Origin: Cokeromyces recurvatus
Taxonomy: Eukaryota; Mucoromycota; Mucoromycetes; Mucorales; Mucoraceae
NCBI RefSeq assembly: GCF_025118155.1
Contig: NW_026251393.1
Span: forward strand, 620,001 to 684,000
Length of the DNA: 64,000 nucleotides
Direction: 5' to 3'
Shown here: positions 34,150-47,385 of the stretch, in pieces
Layout: every line of letters begins with the position of its first letter
Position numbering within the stretch: position 1 is the stretch's first letter
Notes under the pieces: generated by a model
Told to the model about the DNA's origin: nothing
Database searches by the model: none
The model's input: only the letters and a program-made list of their open reading frames with translations
Made by a program: the position numbers and the translations under genes

Positions 34150-37100
34150 TTATGCAGAAGAAGAACCAGCTTCCTTCAATGATTGATGACATTTATGACA
34201 AATTTTTTGATCTTTCTTTTCGGGATGATCCCACCAAATGGCCGTATGCTCTACTTGACAACCTTCTGTTGAACAGACACGAGAGATACGCACTTTTTTT
34301 CCATTTTTAAGCTTTGTTCCTATTGAGTTGCTGCTGGATATTGAAGATGCCTCTGTCAACTTGTTCTTATTGCTTTTACTTGTATTTGCTGAAGATAAAC
34401 AAACAAATGATAGTACTTTATCATCCATATTAAAAGATTCCATAACTGCTTCTTTTGAATTTGGAATCTTGGGATGATGGGTTTTCTTTGAAGTAGTAAA
34501 GTGCTTAGCTGCACACCAACGTCTCATTGCTGGAGTAGTTTTATTTGACACACCTTTATATATCTCAATAAATGTTTTTAATGAAGACTATAAATAGAGA
34601 TAAAACATGCATTATTAAAATTGGATTCTATATATTACTAAACCTCTTTTTCTTTTTTTTTTTACCTTTTTACTACTATTATTGGTTCGAGTACTAAGGT
34701 CAATAAGTCTTTTACTTGATAGATTATGATGTGGACACCATACTTGTGGAACCATTAATCCAGATGGTGATGGCATATTGTTAATAGTAAATAAACCATC
34801 TGAAATAACTGGACAATTCATGGATGATTTGCTACTGATTGGGACAATTTCAAATGCAAGTTTGAAATTATTTTCTATTGCACATTGTATATGTACTGTC
34901 TTTTTACATTCCGAGCAAGGTACACAAGCGCCATTCTCTTGATTACATAACCAACACTTGGCTTCCATACGAGACTTATTCACACAACCAATATACTCTA
35001 CAGGTGACATAAGGGTAGTAGAGATAAACTTGATCTCTGGAATAAAAGCTGCGCATTGAACATGAGCCCAATAGTATCCAGAGGTACGTTTTAAAGGTTG
35101 CTGGCTAGTAGCACCATGATGACATAGTACACATTCATAATTGTATGAAGAAATTGGATGATATTGATTGCTACATGGATCACATAACCAATCAAACGAC
35201 TCTTTATTCTCCTGGATACCATAACAATCTAATATATAATATTTAGAAAAAAAAATAAAGTTGTGGCACATGGTTAAAATACATACCACTATGTATTATT
35301 AATCCGCAATTACGACAGGTATAAAGGAGTTCAGGAGAATCAGAACTAGAGCAAATTTGACAAGGTAAATGTTCGAGCTTGGCATTTTCTTCAATATCAG
35401 CTCTCTAGTATAGTATATATGTATATTGTAATTAGGAGGAGGAATATAGCATTCTAAATACAATTCTATCCTTACCTCTTCTTTACGCCTTTTAACGTTT
35501 GGCTTTTGTTGAACATGATCAGCAGGATTTTTACGTTTTTTATTATTTACATTGGTATCTAGATATGTTTGTAAAATTAGTTTCATTCATAGAGGTATTA
35601 ACTGTTTTTATATATATATATTATTATTACCTATATTCTTAGAGGGGCTACTAGAGATTGTAGTAGGATGAGATGCAATAGGCTTTCCAGATTTACTTGC
35701 AACTGAGATGGATGTCTGTTTATTATAAGACATAGTAGCATTAGCTAAACGCTCTTTAGGATCAATTGGCTTGGTTCGTGCATATTTCAGCCAGTAAATA
35801 CCACAATCATTACAGAGTACTTTTGTAAATACTTTTTGTTTGCGATCAAAATCTGAAGGAGACCTTCTCCATATTTTGGAAGACTTTGTATGACAATTCA
35901 TACAATGATACGATGATGTGGCATAGGTTGATTTTGGAACAACGGTTTGATCAATAATTATTTCTTTTTCTTTTTCTTCTTCTTCTTCCTCATCGGTGAC
36001 TGTTTCAGAATGCTCTTCATTATCCTTAGAAACGTCTTCGTTATTGTCTGATGAATAATTTTTAAATTTTTTTCTAAATAAAAATAGAAATTAGAGCTAA
36101 TTTTATCGAAAACAAGTTTTATTAACTTACAATGGCTTAAAAATCTTTGTCCATTCTGAATAGACAGGTTCATATCGATCTGTTTTCTTCCATTTGTAGA
36201 AAAATCTTACAATATCAGCCATATCTTTTGTTTGAACGCTTGCCTTGGCACAATTCAAGTCATGGCCATGTTCACGAATACTCTGTTCAAAGGCATCCAT
36301 TTCTTTTTTACTCCAGTGAACAAGATGTTTAAAATCATCTTTTGTAATTGTCTTCATAGTCTCTAAAGCGACTTTGATATTGTAGTTTGCATCAACAAGT
36401 ATAGAAAGAGCTTTATCCATCATATCAGAACTATAACAAGGTAAGGGTAAATTATTTAGTTCTTTAACTAAAGATAAATACGTGTCCACTGTATATATAT
36501 ATATATAAAAAAAAAGTTTAGTAAGATTTGCGAAAAAAAAAAGCTGTATGTATAAAATAATAGACATACACTTTTCTGAATCAATAAAATTAGGATTAAA
36601 AGCAGAACATAATGTTTCATCTGTGCCTCTTATAGGTATAAGAGATTTTTCAAGTAATTCACTTCTAGATAAGTTGACTGGACTTGCAGTTCCTACAAAA
36701 ATAAACATATATTTATTAGAAAATGGAAAAAATTACAATAATAAATCTAGCTTTACCTGATTTCTTTTGACTAAGTGGTGAGGTAGATTTTCCTTTTCTA
36801 TCTAATGACTTTTTATATTTTTTATTAGGATTGTCATTCGTATGACCGGAAGAAGCGATATTGCAGGAACGAATATCGCTTAAAGGAGATGAGGATTCAC
36901 AAGTATCAAGATCAGATGACTTTCTCTTTTTGTCATTGGATATATTTAATTTAGTGTTACATGAGCCAACTCCATTGGGGGATAAAGAACGCACAAGGGA
37001 AGAAGAACATTCAATAAAATCTGGTACTGCTGCTTGATATTTTGGACCCATTCTACTCTTGGCTCTAGGATAAATACGATCATCTACATCTATAATGAAA

Positions 37101-38511
37101 AAAAAAAAAGAAAAAAAAAAAAAGTGAGTGAGAGTGAGTGAGAGTGAGTGAGAGTGAGTTAAAAATATCATTGATCATCTTATAGTCAATATGACTTTAC
37201 CAAGTACATCTTTAACATCTGTATTTACACCAAAATAACGGAAAGGCCACATGTGTGTCATTTTTAGTACACGATCTTGAGATAAATGTTAGGACGAAGT
37301 TGAATGTGTTTTTTTTTTTCTTTTGTACCTTTAAAATTTCTATTTTTTTTCAAATTAATTTTTAATTTAATGCTGCTGCAATTACTATCGTTGCTATGAG
37401 ACTCCGACACAGTAGCAGGGTTTTTAGTAGTAGATGATGAAAAAGAAGCTTCAGAAGAATTAATTTGGATAGGCAAGGGTCGTTGTTGAAGTTGTTGCTT
37501 TTGTTTCACTATTTGAGAACGCGTAGACCTTGTTTGTCTGGTAATATGTTTGCTTTGTTTGTCATTAGCTGTTTTAGCACTCACATCAAGATGAAGTGAC
37601 GTAGTATTTGCTGATGATACTTGAGGCAAATTAGCAGTGGTATCATCATTATCATCAAGAGATAATCTTAAAAGCTCTTGACGAGTACAAAAGGCGCATT
37701 GCCAAGCGAACCCCTTTGAAGGTTTACGAGTTAAAGGAGGATTTAGACATGCCATATGATAGCTTTTATGGCATACCGTACATCTTACAGAAATGGCACT
37801 ATTTAAAAGAAGATGAGAACATGTTCTCAATTATTCAAGCGATAACTCTATACCTTTCACACCACTCTTGGCAGACACAACAAGTTCTTCTTGCTACAGT
37901 AAGATCAGCAACCTTACCTTGTTCAACAACAATGAATTCAAAGCGTTCTCTTAGAACTTTAAGAGTCTCCATAGGCACATTTTGGACGGCTTCAGTAGGA
38001 AGGATATCATATACACGCTGAATGTAACGGTCATAAAGTTGAGTATAATAAAAATTATCTTCGCCTTGGCGATAATTTTCTAACTCTTCCTTGGGGATAT
38101 ATTGTTTATGAACCACATTGCATTTACCACGAATGGCAGAAACAGGATTGACATCGGAGTGCATGGTAGCTACTAAAAGACAGCGATCGGCTGAATTCCG
38201 ATTGATGACATCCTTGGGACGGTTAAACCATGCAATGCGTGCTTGTAAGCCTTTACGTTTAGTAGAAGTGCAAAACACCATAATACGGCCAATGTAATAG
38301 GGTTCACCAAGATGCTCAGGAGCAAAGTAAACATAGTCTTTAAGAGATATAATTTATATTTATTTATATTTATAAACAAGATTTGGCAATCATGATCAAC
38401 AGAAATTTTTTTTTCTTCTTTTATTGTTTACTTACCATTGATGTTAACGATGCTACCGTCAGGCAATGAAATATGAGTAATATTATGAGAAGGTACAATA
38501 TCAGAAGACAT
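34150..38511 (-). CDS. SNT2: Snt2-type chromatin protein (BAH-PHD-ELM2-SANT-ePHD)
   Basis: Twelve exons whose phases all close give 1187 aa: 38511-38436, 38337-37854, 37798-37329, 37275-37201, 37089-36757, 36692-36570, 36488-36131, 36073-35631, 35558-35476, 35404-35287, 35228-34666, 34587-34150. Domains: BAH (~15-170), PHD1 (C178, C181, C193, C196, H201, C204, C221, C224), ELM2 (~345-530), SANT (~577-625, HWSKKEMDAFEQSIREHG), a GATA-like finger (C697, C700, C727, C730, with IWRRSP), PHD2 (C830, C833 onward), an extended PHD (~890-1030) and a second GATA-like C4 at the C-terminus (C1147, C1152, C1172, C1175). In yeasts Snt2 joins the Rpd3/Ecm5 or Lid2 complexes and reads histone marks. The domain order fits Snt2 well. 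A role in chromatin silencing or stress response is family knowledge. Confidence 0.92.
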
Positions 38512-38950
38512 GATAGTAGTTGTCAAAGAACAAAAGTTAGTTTTAAAGAATATAAATGAAAAGAAGAGTAGCTCTTTTTTTTAAGGGAAAAAAAAAAAGA
38601 AAGATAAAATAATAGACGCACCGTTCAAGGATAAAAAAGAACGTTTAAATGTAATAAATAGATATGAATGAGATGTAAACAGTTATAATAGTAGTGATAT
38701 AAAGCTTACAAAAGGAGCATGTATAAAGAAGAAAAAAAAAAGAAAAGAAGAAAGGAATTGATTTGATTAAATTTTTTATTTTTATATTTTTTTATTTATA
38801 AGAAAAAAAAGGGAGAAATGAGCCTTACAAATATAAACAAAAAAATAAAATAAAGAGATGATACAAATAAAGATTTATATAAAGAGAAGCCTATAAGATA
38901 AGTTTAAAGTAAGAAGTAACATTTTACTTTCCATCATTACATCATTGGAC
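38512..38950. other. Spacer upstream of Snt2
   Basis: AT- and purine-rich promoter-side spacer between Snt2 and the edge of the duplicated segment. No gene or structured element seen. Confidence 0.45.
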
Positions 38951-39683
38951 ATGGGCATCCTTGAAGGAGTCCTTTGAGATCTCTTTCCCTCTCTCTCTCT
39001 CTCTTTCTCTCCCCCTTTTTATACTTTAACAAATATCAGCTTAATTAACTTGTATTTTGAGCTACAAGTGATAGTCAATAGTTCAGGCTTATTTTTATCA
39101 TTTAGAATAATAAAGTAGTATGAGTATGAAATTTTATTAAGCTTTTAAAGAGTAAAGAAATTAAAAAAAAAAAAAAATGAAAGTCATCTCGATGAGACTA
39201 TGATGTATAATATTATTATTAAATGATATAGAGAACAATAAATACGAGAGAAGAAGAAGAAAATGATAATGGATAAAATGGTTCTACATATCATTATTTA
39301 TCGTTGTTGTTCCATATTTTGTTGATTACGTTCTCCCTGCTTAAAAGCTTCTCTTCTCTCAGCCCAAGCTTTAATGATCTGTAAAGCAGCAACATAACAT
39401 AGAGTAATGGCAGTCAAAGCAACACACACATTCATTAAGAACATACTGTCTACATTATTTCGTCGTAACCAAAGTAAGGTGCCTGAATTAGAGGCCATAA
39501 ATAATATAGAACCAGCAATCAATAAAAAGGCGCCTAAGAGTTCACTAGGAGGACGAGAGGGTTGAGCGTCAGTTGGTGCATTACGATAAAGGAATAGATA
39601 AGTAACAAAACGACAGCAGGCTGCAGAAGCTAATAAAATCCACCCCCCCCCACATGTAGTGAATATAATGTATCTTGATGATG
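38951..39683 (-). pseudogene. Truncated inverted copy of the YTP1-like gene 3' end
   Basis: The minus strand repeats the last part of the YTP1-like gene. An open frame of 74 residues (39522-39298) ends in the same RNQQNMEQQR and stop. Upstream of that frame the copy is broken by an 11-base deletion between short direct repeats (ATTCA) and by expansion of a G run (plus-strand Cs at about 39643-39651), which shift the frame. The copy lacks the first ~470 codons and all introns of the source, because it starts within the last exon. It includes ~340 bases of 3' flank, so it arose by DNA duplication rather than from an mRNA. It has no start or promoter of its own. Confidence 0.9.
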
Positions 39684-40447
39684 ATTATATAATAATTCGT
39701 AATAAAGCACAATATTCGTCTTACTACATTGAATGTCAGCAATCTGGCTTTATTTAACATTTATTACTAGAAGCAACATCTTAAACATCTATCTTTTTCT
39801 TGATTTATCCTAATGTTTCCGATTGTCTTAAGTTAATACTTGGTTATGAACACGTTTACGAATCTATCTTAAATTACATACTATTATTTATTCAGCAGAA
39901 GTCGTTATTCTCTTTAAAAGATAGTGTTCTCTTTTGGATATCTAATGAAAAAAAATAATAATATACAGTTACGTAATTCTGTATTTTTGGATATACTTGG
40001 ACCTTATATTAATTCAGATCAGTATCTATTTCTATCATCATCATCGTCGTCATTCAGGAACGCCTTTCAAGAAAAAGAGTTGTCTTGGATTTTTTTTTTA
40101 AAGTCAAAATGTGATGAACATTAGAATAGCCAATAGGATCATCGAACATTTTATACAACTTAGACTCAAACATAGTATATTAAACTGATACATCATGTTT
40201 TAGTTTTTTTTTTTAATATCAAACATTACCAATTGATGAAAAATATGTAGAATTAAAAGTTGATTTACTAAAAAGATTAAATAAAGTGATATGATTGGCT
40301 GGAATAGTTTTTTTTTTTTAATTTTACTACTTTTTTTTTTATTTTGACGCAGAAACAACAAAAATAAAATAAACAAAAGAATGTCATATTCAACCTTTTC
40401 TTTTTTTTCTTATTTATATATTTATTTATATATTTATTAATTCAAAA
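39684..40447. other. Spacer between the duplicated segment and the phosphodiesterase gene
   Basis: AT-rich. It holds a possible short coding stretch at about 39968-40124 preceded by an acceptor-like ATATACAG and containing a TCA-encoded serine run. It shows no family motif, and I could not join it to the phosphodiesterase gene with a clean donor. It might be a missed 5' exon. Confidence 0.4.
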
Positions 40448-42231
40448 ATGATAATTCTTAGGCATAATACATTATTAGCAAAAGACCTTTTTCTAATTGA
40501 AAGGGTAAAAAAAAAAAAAAAGAAAGAGTTTAGTTATACATGGTTTCTTTTTTTTTTTGACTTATTTTGACAAATAATAGATTATGTTAAAAATATCAGA
40601 AAATCCATCCTTTGATTATTTACTTGATTATTCTCTATTAAATAAATCGAGAGGAGAGGTTTATGGTTACATTGCAGGCATATTTAAGCGTATTGGTATT
40701 TGTCATACACTGGGTATTACAACGTCAGACTTTCTTGATTTACTGATTGATATTGAAAGAGGATATAATGACAATCCTTATCATTCATTTTATCATGCTG
40801 TCGATGTCGCTATGGTTCTTTACCATATGCTTGAAAAATATGATATGAAAGAATATCTTAATCGGTTTGACTTGGCTATGCTGATGATTGCAGCATTATG
40901 TCATGATATCGGGCATGTAAGTTTTTTTTTTTTTTTTTTTATAACACAGATAGATGTCTTACCTTTCTTCTTCTTTTTCTTTTTTTTTTTTTTTTTTTTT
41001 TCTTTTTCCTTTCATTTAATTAAAAATATAATAAAAATAGCCTGGCAATAATAATCATTTTGAAATAGCTTGTCAAACAAAAAGAGCACAAAGATATAAT
41101 AATTTATCAGTACTTGAAAGCTATTCATCTCAATTAACCCTTGAATTATTAGATAAACATAAATTTTTACGTCATGTGGAATCAAGAAGTAAAGCGTTGG
41201 GTTGTCCAATGTCCTGTGATGACTTTAAGAAATCAATCGTTGAAACAATTCTAGCTACAGACATGATTTGTCATTTTACACTTCAAGAAAATATTCATCT
41301 TTTACACGATACTATTTTACAATGGAAAAAGAAAAGGTCACATCAAGACTTTATAAACTTTAAAACAGTCACATCATCCACCTCTCAACTCAAGCCTCTC
41401 TTTCCTCCTGATGCTCAACATGATCCACTCGACTATTTCAATAAAAATTATCATTTCAAACAAACAATAAACGATAAAAGGGATGATCAAGCTTTGAATG
41501 GTCAAGAACGATTGATGATCTGCAAGATCTTGATTCATGCTGCTGACATTAGTAATCCCTGTCGGCCTTGGCCCATTTTTCATCAATTATCACTTTTAGT
41601 TTGTGTTGAATTTTTTCGACAAGGGGAACAAGAAAGAGCACTTGGTTTAGATATATCACCCAATATGGATCCTAATAAAGCGAATCCTTCCAAGATCAAT
41701 ATAGGTTTTATTGATTTTATTGTTCAGCCTTATTTTGAAGCATTGGCTGCCTTGTTCCCAAAATCATTTGAATTAGTCGAGGTGTGTCAGGTAAATCGAA
41801 AGGAATGGCTTAAATTATCAACAGAGACTGTAGACGGCGTAGATCTTAATTTGATTTCGATTGAAGAGACAATGGGGGCGATACCAAGAAAGCATGTGAC
41901 AGTAGCAGCAGGAACAGTTCAAATCCCTGAATCAATAGAAGAAGATATCATTAGAAGGAGGAAACGATTACAAGCTACAATGTTCAATCGAAGTATAAGC
42001 TTTAATTCATATTGTTCAGGTCAACTCTTATCACCTATATTACATGAAGATGCATCGAATTCAACTACAAACCGATGTCGTCGAAAAAGTAGTGAAGAAG
42101 TCATTGCATCAAGCTTGCATCGTATAAATCGTTTTCATAGAAATTCCATTTCCAAAACTAGGAGGAAAAGTGACGAATTAAGTAGTTCTAATATGCTTAA
42201 TAATCATCCAAAAATAATACCTTTCTTTTAG
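40448..42231 (+). CDS. 3',5'-cyclic nucleotide phosphodiesterase (class I, PDE2-like)
   Basis: Three exons (40448-40504, 40581-40916, 41041-42231) give 527 aa. The catalytic HD domain spans about 25-395. Metal-binding blocks are NPYHSFYHAVDVAMVLYHML, then LCHDIGH joined across the second intron to PGNNNHFEIA, which matches the PDE signature HD-x2-HxGxxN; then LATDMICHF and ICKILIHAADISNPCRPW with the last metal Asp, and the glutamine-bearing region GFIDFIVQPYFEAL. It hydrolyses cAMP (and/or cGMP) to 5'-AMP, damping PKA signalling. The C-terminal ~130 residues are basic and Ser-rich with RRKS-type sites (CRRKSSEE, RRKSDEL) that fit PKA feedback phosphorylation. The start is the first ATG before an in-phase intron; more 5' exons are possible because the N-terminus is short. 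Confidence 0.9.
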
Positions 42232-42691
42232 ATGTATTATAACAATAAAAATAAAATAAAATAAATTATAACAATAGTTTATTAGATATAATACGACTTT
42301 TAATACATCATTAAATACTGTACTAGTAAAAATAAAATCAAATAATAAAGTGCTTATTATCTAATTTATTTAGACATTAAAAGAGAGTTATTTTAATATT
42401 CTTGAAAGATTAAGAACTACCCTCTTAAACACTTGATTTTCTTTAAAGAATTATCTATGTCTTATACCGGTAAAATATAGACACACACACACATATATAT
42501 ATGTATATGTATATGTATATGCATATTCTTATTTATTTATTTTGAAGCAATATTTTATAATGTAGATCCTACATACTTTTTAATTTTTTATCCAAGACAT
42601 GTAACATATAAATATAAATATATACATATATACATATATATATATTTATGTATGTTTGTATGAACGTATGAACGTATGAATGAATGCTTAT
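42232..42691. other. Convergent 3' spacer with TA/TG repeats
   Basis: Spacer between the ends of the phosphodiesterase and arrestin genes. It contains CA/TA dinucleotide repeats (about 42480-42520 and 42610-42650) and a GAACGTAT repeat near 42660. No gene. Confidence 0.5.
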
Positions 42692-43896
42692 CTATATAAC
42701 TTCTTCATAGGCAGGTGGTGGTAATAATTGTAAATTTGGAGAATAATTTCTATCATTTTCATTATTATTACTATGATAGTATGAAGATAAGATATCTAAC
42801 ATAGGATTATAGGGCACAGTATTCCATGCTTCTTCATAACTCGGTAGTCCGGTTTGATTAACGGCACAAATGGTAATAGGGATTGCCATCCTTAATTCTG
42901 AGATATGTCCAATTTCATTCGTAAATGATAAAATAAACTTAATCTTGTGTCGAATACAGATATCTTCATTTTGAATATCATATTGTAACTCTTCTATTGA
43001 ATTTGGTAAAGGAATTGTTTGTACCTTGGTCCAGATTATGAAATGATCGTTATAATTGTGGTTGTTCATTTTTCCAAATTTATGGTCCTTAGTGGAAAAT
43101 AAAACCCGATTGTGTGCTCGTGGACGGCTGTTTAATCCCCTATTATAACAGATCATGTATTCCTTTAATATACAGGAAAGATGTTGTACACGTAAAGAAT
43201 CGATAAGAGGCGTAACACGAATTGTCACTTTAACTTGATCGCCATGAGTATATATTTTACTGGGTATGATAATTTCATAGTGAAATCTATTTGCCCATTG
43301 GTTTGAAAGTATAACAGGTTCTGAAAATTCGAGTGTGAAGGGCAAAAGTTGGCGAGAAAGACGAATAGGTTTAGATTGAATGATGTTGGGTATTAATGAA
43401 AAAAATGTAGGGGCACGTTCAAGAGTAGCCCTGAGTTGATATTGAACATGGTAAAAGTTGGAAATATGAATTGACTCTGGTAAATAACCAGGTAAAGCTA
43501 ATTCGAATTCATATGCATACATGCCCATATTTAATACGTGTAGCTTACTTCCTTTTGGTAAAAATGACCATTTATAATCAATAATCAATTTTTCATGACG
43601 AAATAATCTTTCATCTATTATAATTGTAAATAAAAAATAAATATTTATAAATATATTGTACTGACCATATATATTTTTATATATTTATTTATGTATTGAT
43701 TACCTTTTGACAGAATAATAAATATTCTTCCTATAAATTGAAGTGTAATTGCTTTGATTTTAGTTGCTTCTGATAAACTAAGTTTAAGTATTCCTCTTAA
43801 AACACAACCAGCAGATTCATTTGATGAACCATACATGATCAGATTTTCATTTTCTACATAAATCTTTATATTACTATGAGGCTTTCGTTTGTTCAT
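42692..43896 (-). CDS. Arrestin-related trafficking adaptor-like protein
   Basis: Two exons (43896-43704, 43614-42692) give 371 aa. The N-terminal arrestin fold includes IKIYVENENLIMYG and GCVLRGILKLSLSEATKIKA (~8-55), then ERLFRHEKLI and KGSKLHVLNMGMYAYEFELA with FELALPGYLPES, the classic beta-strand/Pro pattern. The C-terminal arrestin domain begins near RFHYEIIIPSKIYTHGDQVK. The tail ends with LPPPAYEEVI, a PPxY (PPAY) motif that recruits Rsp5/Nedd4 ubiquitin ligases, and has LPSYEEAW about 50 residues earlier, a weaker LPxY form. Such adaptors direct Rsp5 to plasma-membrane transporters for endocytosis in response to nutrients. The cargo is unknown. Confidence 0.87.
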
Positions 43897-43944
43897 CCTC
43901 GCTATATGTGGAAAAAGAAGTGTAGAAAAATGGAACTTTCATGC

Positions 43945-43975
<31 letters not shown>

Positions 43976-44161
43976 TAGTGACCACCAAGAAGCAATACAA
44001 TGCATAAATATATGATTTTTTTTTCTTTTTTTCTTTTTTTTTTTTTTCTTTTATTATTATTATTAAATACATACATATACATTTAGATTATATAATTAGT
44101 ATTATTATGTAATCTATCATGTATAAAATATATTATGTACAATTGAAGTAAAAAAGTGTTA
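43897..44161. other. T-rich spacer between arrestin promoter and PAS kinase 3' end
   Basis: Short spacer with several T runs with interspersed C; it holds the arrestin promoter and the PAS kinase terminator region. No specific element could be defined. Confidence 0.4.
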
Positions 44162-47100
44162 TTATTTCATATTTCGAAACCATGAATGATTTAATACTTG
44201 ATCAATATTGATTCTTTTTCCAATATCTCTCTCTAATATTTTTTTCAAAAGGTCAAGGGAATCTATTATAAAAGAGCCTGTAAGTTAAAAAAAAATCTTT
44301 AAAATAGGATAAAGTAATACAAACAACAACCTTCAGACAGTATATAAGGCACAGTGAGTTCCTTTTCCATAATTTCATCTATATTATGAAATGGATTCTC
44401 TCGATAGATCAATGTAAATAGCAGGACACCCGCTGCCCAAATATCCTGAGGTGGCCCTGCATAAGGTTGGCCTTTTAATACCTCTGGCGCACAATACTCT
44501 AGTGTTCCTGTAAATGTATCAAACTTTCGATTCTTTCTATAATAAGTAGCGCATCCAAAATCAATTAAATGAATTTGCCCCTTTTGGTCCAAGATAATGT
44601 TTTCATCTTTGATATCACGATGAACGATACAGTGATCGTGAAGATGTTTAATTGCATTGGCCACTTGATAAAAGATGTTTCGAATCGTGTCTTCTGTCAT
44701 ACTCTTATTTTTCTCGATATAATCATATAAATCCATGCCAGTGCCCAATAGTTCCATGATCAAAAAATAATGGTCTTCATCCTCTAAGCTTGTAACTAAT
44801 AATCAATCAAAATATTAGAAAATAATAATAATAATTCATGGCCACCATTTTTACCTAATCTACAACAATTAACATGTGGGTATTTTTGAAGTGTTCTAAG
44901 GATATGAATTTCCATTGGAATAGAACCTAATTGTCGATCTCTGATATATAAACATGTTGATACAAGTATTAGTATTATAGAGAAAAAAAAAAAAAAAGAA
45001 AAAGTTCACCTAATCCAAGAATCTATGATAATTTTTTCTTTGATAATATACTTGATTACAAGTTTCTTCTATATAAATCATATTCTTCAAGTTAAATAAA
45101 CTCTTTCTCTTTCCATTATATATATATATATATATATATATTACCTGAGATGGATCATCTTTTCGAAAGGCTAACTTAGCCATACCATAGGTTCCCTGAC
45201 CCAGTACTTCCAAAATTACGTAATCATCAAGTGGGTGATGATGATGTCGTTTTGTACTATTTCTATTGTTACTTAATGGTGATAATTGCTTAATATCATT
45301 GTTTGTACTGATACATGTCTGAGAAGGGAAAAGCTTGCGATTTTCGTCGACTGCACCAAAGGAACTTATCCTTAAGGAACGCATTGCAGGTCTATTACGA
45401 GTCAATTTACTCTGATTTTGTAATTGGTTATTCTCATCTTGCTCTTCTTTGCCATGATTATTATCCTTCTTTTCCTCCTCTTGTATCATCCTTGCCGACT
45501 CATTTAAATGATTCTTTCTCTTTTCATATTTTGACATGGCATGAAGACGGTCATAAGTAATGAGGACTTCAATCCGATCAGAGTCATTATTCATCATCTT
45601 GAGTTGAATCTCCACCTCAAATTGGCTTCCATCTCGATGAACAGCATAGATAACAGCAGGTTCTTGAATCGGATCCCTTTCCAGTAGTTCTAAGCATAAA
45701 GCATGTTGAACAAGAGTTGCACCAGGGGGTATTTTGTTAATAAGAGTAGGTAAAAGAGGAATGAGTTCATGAGCATAGGTTCGCTTTTGTTCAATTGCTT
45801 CAGGGCGTCCAAACAAGTATTTAGCGGGTACAGGGCTTATCAAGGTGACGAGACCACTCGTTCGAGAAATGAACATGGAGCCAGTGATAGAAGGCAAGGA
45901 AGTCATCTTGATAACAGCCCTTGCCAAGTCATCATCACCCATTGCTACATGACGGTTTAAGGTTAACATGACAGGGATGGATATACCTTGACTAGACTGA
46001 CTTCCAAAAAACTTGAGTCGATCAATGGTTTCTAAATTTTCATCACAGCGTTGTTGCTGTTTTGAGAGAGATGGGATAAGACAGTTGACATGTTTACCCA
46101 ACACCTCCTTTTCCTTATATCTATAGATTTTCAGCATTGTGCCTAATACTCTACGTATTGTGCACTACATATATACAGCAGAAGTTAATTTCGATAAATA
46201 GATAGATAGATTGGAGGAAAGAAATTAAGGTTTTTTTTTTTTCTTTCTTTCTTTCTTTCTTTTTTTTTTAGTTGCTTGCTATTACCTCAGAATCTACATA
46301 GACAGATAGTGATGTTTCATAGATTTCTTCAAATATCCAAATATAGATATGATCATCATTATCTGTATTTTTTTCCTTTAACCATAAAGTAGCAACTGAT
46401 TTCACTCCATTTGCTTTAATAAAGGGTATCTAATTTATAAATATGTATGTATGTATGTATATAGACCAAAAAAGAAGATGTCAGTGTATATACATGTTTT
46501 AGTTCAGGTCATCCTTATTTACTTACTATGGTACCGCAAACAAGTACTAATCCTTTTTTATCAGAGCATAACGATTTCTGAGGTGGATTAGTATTTTTTC
46601 TCTTTCTACGATTCAACACGTTTGTAATTTGTTTTCGAAAGGGGTATTCTAACAAAGATGTCAAGATAGATCTCCCGATATAAGACTTGTCGATTTTAAA
46701 ACAAAGAGAAGCAATATCATTGAATAATAGAATTGTTCCATCTGATTTAGTTGTGAAGACAGCTTGATTTTGAGGTAAAAAACGAGATGGGGCATGAAGT
46801 GCTCGAGTGTATTGTTCAGCATAAGTATTTAAGAGGGTTAAATCTCTTTTATGTATGTGTGGTAAATTATGAGTTGATACAGATAAACTTTCTTTATGTT
46901 CTATAACATGATTTTGAGGTGTATTATCCTGTTGTTGATGTTGATTAAATGACTGATGATAATAGTGATCGATGTTTAGTTGTAAATCATGGTTGTTGAT
47001 AGCATCACCACTATTATTCACTTGTTCATCACTACCGTTAGATTTCCATTTCATTTTTCGTATAAAATTCATTCCTTGACTAACAACTACACTACTTTTC

Positions 47101-47354
47101 TTTCGAAATGATTTATATCTTTTCCTGTTATAGTTAACATGACTTATAGAGGAAGTTGGAAGACTATAGTTATCAGTAGAATGTCTTGAATTAGTCGGAA
47201 AGATTGTATTAGCATGACTTGATAGAATAGTGTCATCATCGTCGTCTTCAATTTCTTCTTCATAGTCATGTTGATGATTATTTTTATTATATCTAAAATA
47301 TAAAGTAAATAAATATAATGTGTAAACATAAGGGTGGAGAGGGGGAAAGAGAGG

Positions 47355-47385
<31 letters not shown>

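Noticed and set aside
38951..39683. Retrocopy of the YTP1-like mRNA
   Set aside because: The match continues about 340 bases past the stop codon into the source's genomic flank, and there is no poly-A at the junction.
39924..40124. ORF upstream of the phosphodiesterase gene as a 5' exon
   Set aside because: It has an acceptor-like border and a plausible frame, but I could not find a donor that joins it in phase to the exon at 40448, and it shows no known motif.
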